Below, one piece after another: positions 27,411 to 35,607 of a DNA stretch of 64,000 nt (position 1 is its first letter; every line of letters begins with the position of its first letter). Source of the stretch: UBA2040 sp963977135 (GTDB lineage: Bacteria; Bacteroidota; Bacteroidia; Flavobacteriales_D; Crocinitomicaceae). The notes beneath the pieces are model-generated. The model did no database searches. It was not told the origin of the DNA and saw nothing but the letters and a program-made list of their open reading frames with translations. The DNA is taken from contig CAXBNN010000004.1 of the NCBI GenBank assembly GCA_963977135.1, positions 235,907 through 299,906 on the forward strand. Reading direction: 5' to 3'. The position numbers were made by a program, and so were the translations under genes.

Positions 27411-27475
27411 TAATGAAATGTGATAATTAAAACAATATCAAATTCTCGAATATCTACTTTTTGATGTTGAGGGTG

Positions 27476-28444
27476 CTACTTAACAAATTTATTCATAGAT
27501 ATTACTTTCCTGTTTTTGTCCAGAAATAATAGAGTATACATCCCCGGAACTATTTCACTAACATCAATTGATTCCATCAATTGATCCTCTTTAATTATAC
27601 TTCCATCTACTTTAATTATGGAATAATACATTATTTCTTCCGTAACACCATCTATATAAAGCAAATTAGATGCAGGGTTAGGGTAGACATGCAATTTCGT
27701 TATTTTTTCTTCTTTCGTTTCGGTAGTAGAAGAATTATACAAAACCTGTATTTCTGAAGCTGACAATTCTCTGTCATAAAGAAAAATGTCATCAATATCA
27801 CCTTTAAAATGTCTATTTGCTTGGGTGAAATGAGGAGACCAACCAATATAAGTGTCCTCAGTGGACAAAGTTATATTTACTAGACCTGAAACAACATTGT
27901 TTAAGCTACCATTTACGTAAAACTTAACAATATTGTTATTGGATCCGTTGTGCACGTAGGCAATCGAAATATTCTGATATCCATTGTTTATAGCTATTGG
28001 ACCTGTAGAATGACCTAAACCATATACACTGCCATTATAACTTGCATAACCTACATTTCCTTCATAACCATTCAAAGCCCCATCTATATAAAATTCAGAG
28101 CCCGAAGTAGGATTCCTATTTGTAAAAATGGGTTGTGTAAATCCTTGTGGTAAATCTGTTCGCCGAACCCAAGCAGAAATTGTAAAACTAGTATTATATC
28201 TATACAATTCTGGTGATGCCGGAATTAGAATTTGATCATTTACTCCATCAAAATTATAAGCCCTGTCTGGTGTTCCAAAACGATCAGTTGTTAATGTCGC
28301 TCCTGAAACGACTCCATTGTTATTGTTCGGACTCTCATCATTGGCATTTCCGGTAAATGGCCAAGAACCGATTAATCCAGCTGTTGGAATTTGAGCAAAA
28401 ATAAAAAATGGGAAACAGAAAAGATAAATTAGTGATTTTTTCAT
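27476..28444 (-). CDS. Secreted LamG-domain protein with T9SS type A sorting domain
   Basis: The 322-residue product has a signal peptide (MKKSLIYLFCFPFFIFAQ), then a LamG/concanavalin-like jellyroll of about 205 residues: LIGSWPFTGNANDESPNNNNG, YNFDGVNDQILIP, FTISAWVRR, the strand before YVNGSLN, and DDIFLYDRELSASEIQVLYN. The last 75 residues are a type A sorting domain with HVYPNPASNLLYI and VSEIVPGMYTLLFL. It should be exported through T9SS and bind carbohydrate or another surface ligand. It stands alone between the minus-strand glycan operon and the DUF115 gene. An 8-base inverted repeat (TTGGTTAG / CTAACCAA) lies at 28452-28497, just upstream of the start. Confidence 0.88.
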   Translation of the reverse strand: MKKSLIYLFCFPFFIFAQIPTAGLIGSWPFTGNANDESPNNNNGVVSGATLTTDRFGTPDRAYNFDGVNDQILIPASPELYRYNTSFTISAWVRRTDLPQGFTQPIFTNRNPTSGSEFYIDGALNGYEGNVGYASYNGSVYGLGHSTGPIAINNGYQNISIAYVHNGSNNNIVKFYVNGSLNNVVSGLVNITLSTEDTYIGWSPHFTQANRHFKGDIDDIFLYDRELSASEIQVLYNSSTTETKEEKITKLHVYPNPASNLLYIDGVTEEIMYYSIIKVDGSIIKEDQLMESIDVSEIVPGMYTLLFLDKNRKVISMNKFVK

Positions 28445-28582
28445 AGTGATTTTGGTTAGGTAGAATTATAAAAATAGTTGTTTTTTTGGCTAACCAACAC
28501 ATTCTTAGAACAAAATAAATATGTTTTACAAACGGGTCATTCTCTAAGTATTACTATTTTTAACACTTTCTAAAAATAAAAA

Positions 28583-29383
28583 GTGAAATCAAAAATAAAA
28601 GAAGTCGTTAAAAGACTGATACCGCAAATACTCATGAGTCAGCCTGGACTCTTAAAAAGAGATCGAAAAAGAATAGCTGAATTAAAGGGTAAATTCAAAG
28701 ATCAAAGATGCTTTATCTTAGGAAATGGCCCTTCATTGAATGAAATGGATTTGAATCTTTTGAAAGAGGAAAAAAGTTTCGCTGTGAATTCAATTTACTA
28801 CAAAACACGAGAAATGGGTTATAAACCTACATTTTTTGTTGCTGAAGATAAGCATGTTATCTTAGATAATTTAAAAGAATTGAATGAATACGAATGTGAA
28901 TATATGTTCTTCCCAGCAATATTTAAGGGTAAGGTGAAAAAAGGAATAAATCGCTTTTTTGCCAATTTGAATTATTCATTTTATGTAAGTAGTAACCCTT
29001 ACTTCGAAAAATCTCGATTTTCTTTCGAATGTGATAAGCAAATATATTGTGGCCAATCTGTTACTATCGTTAACTTACAGTTGGCTTACTATATGGGGTT
29101 TAAAGAAGTCTATTTGATAGGGATGGACTTTTCGTACCACATTCCTGAAACCGTCAAAGTTTCTGGAAATGTTCTTGAAAGCACTGAAGATGACGTTAAT
29201 CATTTCCACCCAAACTATTTTGGTAAAGGTAAAAAATGGCATGATCCAAAATTGGACAATGTTTTCCAAAGCTATGAGTTAGCGAAAAAGATGTTCGAAA
29301 AGGATGGTCGGAAAATTATAAATGCTACAAAAGGAGGGAAGCTTGAACTTTTTGACAGAGTAGACTACCCATCATTGTTTTAA
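28583..29383 (+). CDS. DUF115 (MptE-like) protein resembling GT42 sialyltransferases
   Basis: The 266-residue protein begins at a GTG; the next in-frame ATG is 17 codons on. It contains CFILGNGPSLNEMD (43-56), KPTFFVAEDKHV, CGQSVTIVNLQLAYYMGFKEVYLIGMDFSY (156-185) and NHFHPNYFGKGKKWH (206-220) before an amphipathic YELAKKMF helix. It is the type often annotated as DUF115 or 'MptE-like'. The same three landmarks (xGNGPSL near the N-terminus, ALGYKEIYLxGxDF, and a His-rich catalytic stretch) are found in bacterial GT42 sialyltransferases such as Cst-II, and the DUF115 domain of Maf flagellin-glycosylation proteins is reported to share that fold. A CMP-sugar acid transferase role is therefore a reasonable inference. 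It ends with a 4-base convergent overlap with the GT2 gene. Confidence 0.7.
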   Translation: MKSKIKEVVKRLIPQILMSQPGLLKRDRKRIAELKGKFKDQRCFILGNGPSLNEMDLNLLKEEKSFAVNSIYYKTREMGYKPTFFVAEDKHVILDNLKELNEYECEYMFFPAIFKGKVKKGINRFFANLNYSFYVSSNPYFEKSRFSFECDKQIYCGQSVTIVNLQLAYYMGFKEVYLIGMDFSYHIPETVKVSGNVLESTEDDVNHFHPNYFGKGKKWHDPKLDNVFQSYELAKKMFEKDGRKIINATKGGKLELFDRVDYPSLF

Positions 29384-30300
29384 AGATATTTCTTTGGTTT
29401 TTTAGTTAGCAATCCTAAAGTAACCCAATACCTGAATCGAATCAACATTTTACTGCGCCCCGTTTTTCCCTGAATCAAATAAAGAAAAGACAATCCGAAG
29501 GACGCAACCCACTTCAATTTTTCAGAAAAAAGTGCTTTGAAATAGGCCCAAGTACCATCTTTTCTGCTAGACAATTGCTGACTATAACCAACTCCAATCG
29601 CTTGTGTTTTCACAAATTTCGAAGTCGTTCTTTCAATTGGAACACAATGATAAACTAACGCAGTAGGCACATATTTGACTTTCGTCCCACTTTTATAAAT
29701 CCGATTAAAAAGCTCTTTTTCTTCACCGCCCATCATGTTACCACCTGTCCTGCCAAAATTCGTGTCAAATTGACCTATTTCTTTAAACAAGGATGTTCTA
29801 AAAGCCATATTGGAACCTCGCGGATATTGTGGTGGTTTAAAAAATTTCTCTTCATCACCACTATCAAAATAACCTAGAATGGAGTTTAGATATTTATTTT
29901 CCCAATTAGGTATTCCATCTTCATAATGCAATAAAATTTTTCCTCCAAGGGCGTTTACATTTTCATTTTTATCGAATTCATCCACCAATATTTCAAAATA
30001 TTTTGGATCAATGAAGGCATCATCATCTAAAAAAGTAATAATTTCTCCTTTAGCTTCATCGATAGATCTATTTCTTGCAAATGACAAGCCCTGCTGAAAC
30101 TCTTCAAAATATTTGAAATCTATTTCAGGGTTTTCAGCTTTAAAACTATCGTATAATTCCTTTGTATTGCCTGGCGAGTTGTTGTTTATCAAGACAACTT
30201 CATATTTATCCGTCGACAAAGTTTGCTTACGTATACTCTCAAATATCTGAGGCAAATATTTCTCTCGGTTATAGGTGCAAATGGAAGCAGTTAATTTCAT
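29380..30300 (-). CDS. Family 2 glycosyltransferase
   Basis: The 306-residue protein has the GT2 GT-A fold: LTASICTYNREKYLPQIFESI at the N-terminus, VVLINNNSPGNT, QGLSFARNRSIDEAKGEIITF and the metal-binding FLDDDA at D92-D94, followed by RGSNMAFR and GGNMMGGEEKELFNRI near 180-205 (acceptor/catalytic region). A hydrophobic segment at about 260-280 may associate with the membrane. The frame opens three codons earlier at ATG 30309, but a TAACTTTA promoter-like box overlaps that codon, so ATG 30300 is preferred. It probably adds a sugar to a surface polysaccharide or glycolipid. Neighbouring genes (DUF115 protein, flippase) support this; donor and acceptor are unknown. Confidence 0.87.
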   Translation of the reverse strand: MKLTASICTYNREKYLPQIFESIRKQTLSTDKYEVVLINNNSPGNTKELYDSFKAENPEIDFKYFEEFQQGLSFARNRSIDEAKGEIITFLDDDAFIDPKYFEILVDEFDKNENVNALGGKILLHYEDGIPNWENKYLNSILGYFDSGDEEKFFKPPQYPRGSNMAFRTSLFKEIGQFDTNFGRTGGNMMGGEEKELFNRIYKSGTKVKYVPTALVYHCVPIERTTSKFVKTQAIGVGYSQQLSSRKDGTWAYFKALFSEKLKWVASFGLSFLYLIQGKTGRSKMLIRFRYWVTLGLLTKKPKKYL

Positions 30301-30363
30301 TATGGTCATAAAGTTAGTACAAATGTTAATTTCGCTTATCTGATTTTCTCTTTTTTACCAACC

Positions 30364-30397
30364 TTTGTCCATCATTTGGTTTACATTCCTAAATTTG
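30364..30397 (+). promoter_or_regulatory. Candidate flippase promoter (-33 and -7 boxes)
   Basis: TTTG at 30364-30367 and TAAATTTG at 30390-30397 (exact TAnnTTTG) with a 22-base spacer, close to the usual 19-21. The -7 box ends 8 bases before ATG 30406, so the predicted leader is only about 3-5 bases. Confidence 0.5.
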
Positions 30398-30405
30398 TCA
30401 ACAGA

Positions 30406-31893
30406 ATGGGAATAGTTCAAAAAGATGCATTAAGAACTTCGATAATAAATTATATCGGTTTAGGCCTTGGTTATATAAACAAAGTTGTCTTATTGATAAT
30501 GTTTCTTAATCCAGAAGAAGTTGGCCTTATAAATTTATTAATTGGAGTTGGTATATTATTCGGGCAAGCTGCAAATTTAGGGACTGTTTTCGCCACATGG
30601 AAGTTTTTTCCTTTTTTTCAAAACAAAGAAAAAAAGAACTTTGGCTTCCTAGGTTTAATGATGGGTGTAGTTATTCTGGGCGTAATTTTATTTACCTCGT
30701 TTTATTTATTGCTTCAAAATGAAATAGGGTTTTATTATAACGAAAACAATAAACTTTTTGCTGATTATGCTTTATGGGTTATTCCCATAGGAATTGGATA
30801 TGTTTTTTATTTATTATTCGATAGCTATTTGCGGGTAATGTTTATAAACATTGTTTCTGTATTCGCTTATGAACTGCTTTTACGTTTATTAATAACATGT
30901 ATTATACTCTGCTACGGGTTTGATCTAATAAGCTTCAACACTTTTGTTATCCTAAATAGCTTGGTTTATTTAATCCCAGCATTGTTTTTATTATGGTACA
31001 CCCTAAAAATTGGAGAGTTCCATGTTCGATTAAGTGCAATTAATATTTCCAAACGTTTTCGTAAAATCATCGTTAAATTTAGCCTATTTTCCTATCTAAA
31101 CACCTTTGGATCAATCGCCGTGCTAACAATCGACGCTATAATGATATCGTCAATGTTGGGACTTGAAGCAACTGGTATATACACTACAATGATCTATTTA
31201 GCATCCGCACTTCAAGTTCCGTATCGATCCATGCTGAGAGTTGGCGCCGCATTGGTTGTCAAATATTGGAAAGAAAAGAACATGGTGGAAATGAACAAAA
31301 GCTATAAACAATTCAGCTCTGTATCTCTTTATATAATATTGTTCTTTTTCTCAATTATTTGGATTAATAGAATCGAGATCTTTAGCATTTTACCACTAAC
31401 ATATCAAGCCGGAATAAGTGTTTTTGGCCTTATTATGATTGGGCGAATAGTAGATATTTATTTTGGGATTAATTCGCTGATTCTAAGTTCTTCAAAAAAA
31501 TATAGGGTAGATTTGATATTTACAGGTGTACTTTTTATTGGGGTTTTTGCTCTGAATATACTGTTCATCCCAAAGTACGGTATCGATGGTGCAGCAATCT
31601 CGACTTCGATTGTCCTTATCCTTTATAGTATTCTGCGCGTTGGATACGTCTTTTGGAAGTTTAATTTGCATCCATTTGAAAAATCTCAACTTTTCATTGC
31701 TGGACTGTTCGCAATAGGATTAATCGCGATTTCATACATTCCGTCAAAAGAAAATTTTGATATACTTTGGATAATTATGAAATCAAGCATATTGATTTCA
31801 CTAACAGTTCTCCCAATATTCATATTCAAAATAGAGCCGAACACTAACGAATATATCGTTAAAGTCCTTAAAAGAATTAAGTTATTGAAATAG
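30406..31893 (+). CDS. Polysaccharide/oligosaccharide flippase (MATE/MOP superfamily, Wzx-like)
   Basis: The 495-residue protein is almost wholly hydrophobic, with about 12-14 transmembrane helices and short basic loops. The N-terminus MGIVQKDALRTSIINYIGLGLGYINK is characteristic of flavobacterial polysaccharide export flippases, which move lipid-linked sugar units across the inner membrane. The start is ATG 30406: the frame opens at a TTG (30376), but the conserved N-terminus and the TAAATTTG box at 30390 favour the later codon. It closes the surface-glycan block on the plus strand and converges with the DUF1573 gene without a gap. No polymerase or ligase gene is seen nearby, so the full pathway must be spread elsewhere. 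Confidence 0.9.
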   Translation: MGIVQKDALRTSIINYIGLGLGYINKVVLLIMFLNPEEVGLINLLIGVGILFGQAANLGTVFATWKFFPFFQNKEKKNFGFLGLMMGVVILGVILFTSFYLLLQNEIGFYYNENNKLFADYALWVIPIGIGYVFYLLFDSYLRVMFINIVSVFAYELLLRLLITCIILCYGFDLISFNTFVILNSLVYLIPALFLLWYTLKIGEFHVRLSAINISKRFRKIIVKFSLFSYLNTFGSIAVLTIDAIMISSMLGLEATGIYTTMIYLASALQVPYRSMLRVGAALVVKYWKEKNMVEMNKSYKQFSSVSLYIILFFFSIIWINRIEIFSILPLTYQAGISVFGLIMIGRIVDIYFGINSLILSSSKKYRVDLIFTGVLFIGVFALNILFIPKYGIDGAAISTSIVLILYSILRVGYVFWKFNLHPFEKSQLFIAGLFAIGLIAISYIPSKENFDILWIIMKSSILISLTVLPIFIFKIEPNTNEYIVKVLKRIKLLK

Positions 31894-32397
31894 TTATTTT
31901 ACGAAGGCTCTAATATTCAAAGTAGCAACCTTAGGTTCTGTATTCGCAGTTACTGTTACTGTTTTTCGAATCTCGTTTTTTTGTTCAGGTTTTGGGTGAA
32001 AATTTACTGAAATCTTATCACTCTTACCTGGAGGAATCGGTTTCTGAGGCTTTTCTGGAGTAGTACAACCACAACTTGCCATTACATCTTCAATAATCAA
32101 AGGTTTATCGCCAGTATTCGTAACTATAAACACGGTTTTATTGTCTGAATCAGGCAAAACATCTCCATAATCATGTTCTATTTTATCGAAGCTCATGGTC
32201 GTCTTGTTTAATTTTTCGTATTCAATACGCTCCAATTCTTCTTTTTCGATCCGCTCGATTTCTGCTCGGATTTCAGCATCAGTTTGCTCACCATCTACTA
32301 ATGCTGAAACAATTTCACCTTCTTTTACTTTTTTTTCTCCACCGTTACATGAAAAAATCAACAATGAAATTCCAATAACAAAACTTATATTTTTCAT
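31894..32397 (-). CDS. DUF1573 domain lipoprotein
   Basis: The 167-residue product has a lipoprotein signal peptide with lipobox LIFS-C (Cys17), a charged Glu/Lys-rich linker (about 20-65) likely to form a helix, and a C-terminal DUF1573 domain (about 66-165) with an Ig-like pattern: FDKIEHDYGDVLP, TNTGDKPLIIEDVMASCGCTTPEKP (the CGCT motif) and PGKSDKISVNFHP. The family is widespread in Bacteroidota and of unknown function; it may coordinate a metal through the paired cysteines or act as a structural module. It lies 15 bases downstream of the S41 protease gene on the same strand, so the two are probably co-transcribed. Confidence 0.85.
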   Translation of the reverse strand: MKNISFVIGISLLIFSCNGGEKKVKEGEIVSALVDGEQTDAEIRAEIERIEKEELERIEYEKLNKTTMSFDKIEHDYGDVLPDSDNKTVFIVTNTGDKPLIIEDVMASCGCTTPEKPQKPIPPGKSDKISVNFHPKPEQKNEIRKTVTVTANTEPKVATLNIRAFVK

Positions 32398-32412
32398 ACT
32401 TAATAATAGTTA

Positions 32413-34017
32413 TTAATGGGCAACGGCTAAATTCATTTTATCATAATCTTTACTCTGCAACACCTCGATAGCTCGTTGCAGAATTTCATTATTCTCGTTA
32501 TAAATTTCATAAAACTCTGAATATCCCCACATGTCTTGAGCGAAAGTTGCTTTTAATCTGGAATCAATTAAACGCTGAGCTTCTTTGTATTGAGCATCAT
32601 CATATTCAAAATCCTTGTTCTCTTTCTTAACGAAATCAAAGAATTCGGTCATCAAGCGACTGTCGCATATGAAATCATTTTTGAACGATTTAAAATCAGG
32701 GTAAGACTTGTTCAATTTTTTTCTATTTGAATTTAAATAGGTAAGAGCAAAAGAATTGAAATAACCGCCTCGTGCAATAACTCTAAACATTTCATTTATT
32801 CCTGCTGTGTCCAATGGAACAAATACATCCGGCATAATTCCACCACCACTGTAAACCGTTCTATTTGTAAGTAAAGTATTGTGCTTCAATGAATCTGGAA
32901 AAGAAATACTATCGGCAGAACTGAACTCACCGTTTAAATAACGCTGTGAAATGTCATCTCGATATCCTTCAAGATCTTCGTATGATTTTTGAATAAATCG
33001 TCCAGAAGGAGTATAATATCGAGCAATCGTCAATCGGATCTGAGAACCATCCCTAAGGTTAATAGGACGCTGAACCAATCCTTTTCCAAAAGTACGTCGA
33101 CCAACAATTAAACCTCGGTCCCAATCTTGAATAGCGCCAGAAACTATCTCACTTGAAGAAGCTGTATACTCGTCTGTAAGAACGACCATTTTGCCTTCTT
33201 CCCAAAGTCCTTTGACACCAGCCTTTAATTCACTACGTGGCTGCATTCTGCCTTCAGAGTATACGATAAGCTTATCATCAGAAAGAAATTCATCAGCTAC
33301 CTCTTGGGCTCCATAAAGTAAACCTCCACCGTTTCCTTGTAAATCTAAAACCAATTCTTGCATTCCTTGTCCTTTCAAAGAAGAAATACTGGCTCTTAAT
33401 TCTTCTAATGTGGTTCTTGAAAATGCGTTTAACTTAATGTATCCAATTTCTGGAGTTACCATGTAATAGCTATCAACAGAATAAACAGGAATCTTGTCAC
33501 GTGTAATTGTAAAATCTATCGGTTTTTTTGAATTGCTTCTTACCACTTCGATTTTCACCTTCGTGCCTTTTTCACCCATTAGCTTTTCACGAACCTGGCT
33601 GTTTTTAAGTCCAACACCTGCAACAGTTTCATTTGATATTTTAACAATTTTGTCACCTGGCAAAAGTCCAACTTTCTCAGAAGGTCCATTTTGAATGGTC
33701 TGTACAACAAGTAAAGTATCTTTTAAGATTTGAAAACGAATTCCGATTCCAACAAAACTGCCATTAATTCTTTCGTTTGCATCATCTACATCATCTTTTG
33801 AAATATATGAGGAGTGAGGGTCCAAATCACCAAGCATTTTGGAAATAGCTTTTTCCATTAATTTGTCGCCATCAACTTCATCAACATACATTCGAGTTAT
33901 ATATTGAAGAACTTCTTCAAATTTATCTGAAGAACTAGTATTAATCTGTGCGTTAACTAATGTGCTTCCAGCAAATAGGAAAATGAAGGAAAGGGAGAGT
34001 TTTATTGAATTTATCAT
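32413..34017 (-). CDS. S41-family carboxyl-terminal processing protease (CtpA/Prc-like)
   Basis: The 534-residue protein has a signal peptide (to about residue 23, VNAQ), a helical N-terminal region with LGDLDPHSSYIS, a PDZ domain (about 85-170, GSFVGIGIRF, GLLPGDKIVKIS) and the S41 catalytic domain: GYIKLNAFS, VLDLQGNGGGLL, the nucleophile serine within TASSSE (285-290) and the general-base lysine K312 in GKGLVQ. Such periplasmic serine proteases trim C-termini or degrade periplasmic and lipoprotein substrates. The C-terminal 200 residues (Asp/Lys-rich, helical) are typical of the longer Bacteroidota members. The DUF1573 lipoprotein gene follows after 15 bases. No other gene lies upstream on the strand. 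Confidence 0.92.
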   Translation of the reverse strand: MINSIKLSLSFIFLFAGSTLVNAQINTSSSDKFEEVLQYITRMYVDEVDGDKLMEKAISKMLGDLDPHSSYISKDDVDDANERINGSFVGIGIRFQILKDTLLVVQTIQNGPSEKVGLLPGDKIVKISNETVAGVGLKNSQVREKLMGEKGTKVKIEVVRSNSKKPIDFTITRDKIPVYSVDSYYMVTPEIGYIKLNAFSRTTLEELRASISSLKGQGMQELVLDLQGNGGGLLYGAQEVADEFLSDDKLIVYSEGRMQPRSELKAGVKGLWEEGKMVVLTDEYTASSSEIVSGAIQDWDRGLIVGRRTFGKGLVQRPINLRDGSQIRLTIARYYTPSGRFIQKSYEDLEGYRDDISQRYLNGEFSSADSISFPDSLKHNTLLTNRTVYSGGGIMPDVFVPLDTAGINEMFRVIARGGYFNSFALTYLNSNRKKLNKSYPDFKSFKNDFICDSRLMTEFFDFVKKENKDFEYDDAQYKEAQRLIDSRLKATFAQDMWGYSEFYEIYNENNEILQRAIEVLQSKDYDKMNLAVAH

Positions 34018-34183
34018 GTTATTTAAACTTTAGCCTAAAAATAAGAAGTTTTATTGTCTAAAAGAACAAATACAACTTCCATGCCTCAAAATAATTGTTA
34101 AACAACAATCATAAACAATGGACTGTTGAGAGATTTTATAAGTTCTATTAAAAAAATATAGCCAATCTTCGTTACTTCGTATA

Positions 34184-35074
34184 GTGAAATTGAAGTATCT
34201 CTTTATAGCATTAGTAGTAGCTATTTTTGGGTTTCAAGGTAATCTTGAAGCACAAGTTAAACAGTTTGATAAACTTGAACAATTGTATGCTCAACAGCAT
34301 TACAAATTAGTATATTGGAAATCCCTTAAATTATTGGACAGTCCAGATAATGACTATTCACAGCTTCCTAAATTCTATAAAAGTTTAAGTCTATTCCAAT
34401 TAGCAAAAAATGATCGTTGGCTAAAAAGAAACCGAAATGCATTAGCACAAGCTTCCAAATTATTTGAAGAAATAAAAGGATCTTCCGATGGATTTAAAGT
34501 TTTCAACGCACACATTAATGAAGTTTCAGAGCTCAAAGAAGATTTATTCTCTTGGGGTGAGGATTTAAAAAGGACCGGTAAAGACGAAACTGCAGAACAA
34601 TTGGAAAAAATCTTGGTTACACTGTTTGATAAAGTGCCAAGTATAAAACAAAAGGATACGAACCCTGTAATTCTTACAACTCCTGTTGGTGACGACATTC
34701 GTTCAAAAATTGTTGCCTTTGCCGAAAAGCAAATTGGAGTTCCATATGCATGGGCAGGGACGACACCAAGTGGATTTGATTGCAGTGGTTTTACAGGTTA
34801 TGTCATGAAGGAATTTGAATATCCGATTCCGAGAAGGGCTGTTGATCAGCAGAAATCATCCAAGAGAGTGAAGGAAAAATCTGTTCAAAAAGGTGACTTG
34901 ATTTTCTTCAATAGCGGCTCTGGAATTAGCCATGTGGGTATTGTTGTTTCTGAAAAAGGTGAGCCATTAAAAATGATTCACGCAAGTTCTTCGAAAGGAG
35001 TGATAATCACAGATTTAGAAAGTTCCTCTTATTGGAAAAATCGATTAGACAGTTTCGGTACTTATTTCGATTGA
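34184..35074 (+). CDS. Secreted NlpC/P60 (C40) cell-wall peptidase
   Basis: The 296-residue product starts at a GTG, chosen because it begins a clear signal peptide (MKLKYLFIALVVAIFGFQGNLEAQ). Residues 30-160 are helical with no recognised domain. The C-terminal 120 residues are an NlpC/P60 domain with catalytic Cys200 (GFDCSGFTGYV), His250 (GISHVGIVV) and a third polar residue at His266 (MIHASSSKG). The enzyme should cut gamma-D-Glu to diamino-acid bonds in peptidoglycan stem peptides in the periplasm. It is preceded by the divergent protease gene at 166 bases and ends with a 13-base convergent overlap with the small membrane-protein gene. Confidence 0.9.
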   Translation: MKLKYLFIALVVAIFGFQGNLEAQVKQFDKLEQLYAQQHYKLVYWKSLKLLDSPDNDYSQLPKFYKSLSLFQLAKNDRWLKRNRNALAQASKLFEEIKGSSDGFKVFNAHINEVSELKEDLFSWGEDLKRTGKDETAEQLEKILVTLFDKVPSIKQKDTNPVILTTPVGDDIRSKIVAFAEKQIGVPYAWAGTTPSGFDCSGFTGYVMKEFEYPIPRRAVDQQKSSKRVKEKSVQKGDLIFFNSGSGISHVGIVVSEKGEPLKMIHASSSKGVIITDLESSSYWKNRLDSFGTYFD

Positions 35075-35559
35075 TTTCGAAATATTCTTGCGATAATTAC
35101 CCCAGAAAGTAAGAGAAGAATCGCACCACCAATTAGGACAATACTATTTTGCTTAATTTGTATGATAAACGGCAATGCTGTAAAGCTAGCTCCCACAAGA
35201 AATAAATAGTCAATCTTTGATTCAAATAATGTCTTGCCTGAATAGGTGAATAGTGACATTAGAAATAAGAAAATCGCGAACCCAAACAAAATCCCCCAAT
35301 AATTCTTGAAAATAATAGGGAATATAAAACCGCTTGCTGAGACGATGTATAAAAGAATTCCTATACCCAACAAAATGTTCTGAAATTTAACCTTGATAGG
35401 GAAGAGCAAAAGTGTATTCAAGAAAACCAAAACACCCGTAAAACCAATAAAAATGTATTTTGATGAAAGGATGTATTCCTCATCAAAAATTGCACAGTAT
35501 ATTCCAAAAAGGATTAAACCGAAATGGATTGCTAAAAGAATACGAAGTATTAATTTCAT
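35062..35559 (-). CDS. Hypothetical six-helix membrane protein
   Basis: The 165-residue protein consists of about six closely spaced transmembrane helices (roughly 3-24, 30-54, 60-84, 88-108, 115-134 and 138-160) joined by short loops. I recognise no family. It begins with MKLILRILLAIHFG and ends in a basic tail (RIFRNQSK), suggesting a cytoplasmic C-terminus. It overlaps the peptidase gene's 3' end by 13 bases and is 48 bases from the agmatinase gene, which is upstream on the same strand, so it could be the last gene of the polyamine operon. Function unknown. Confidence 0.65.
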   Translation of the reverse strand: MKLILRILLAIHFGLILFGIYCAIFDEEYILSSKYIFIGFTGVLVFLNTLLLFPIKVKFQNILLGIGILLYIVSASGFIFPIIFKNYWGILFGFAIFLFLMSLFTYSGKTLFESKIDYLFLVGASFTALPFIIQIKQNSIVLIGGAILLLLSGVIIARIFRNQSK

Positions 35560-35607
35560 GTTCGCTAAAATAAGAAATTCCTCTGGTGTTAGGACTGTCT
35601 TTCTGAA

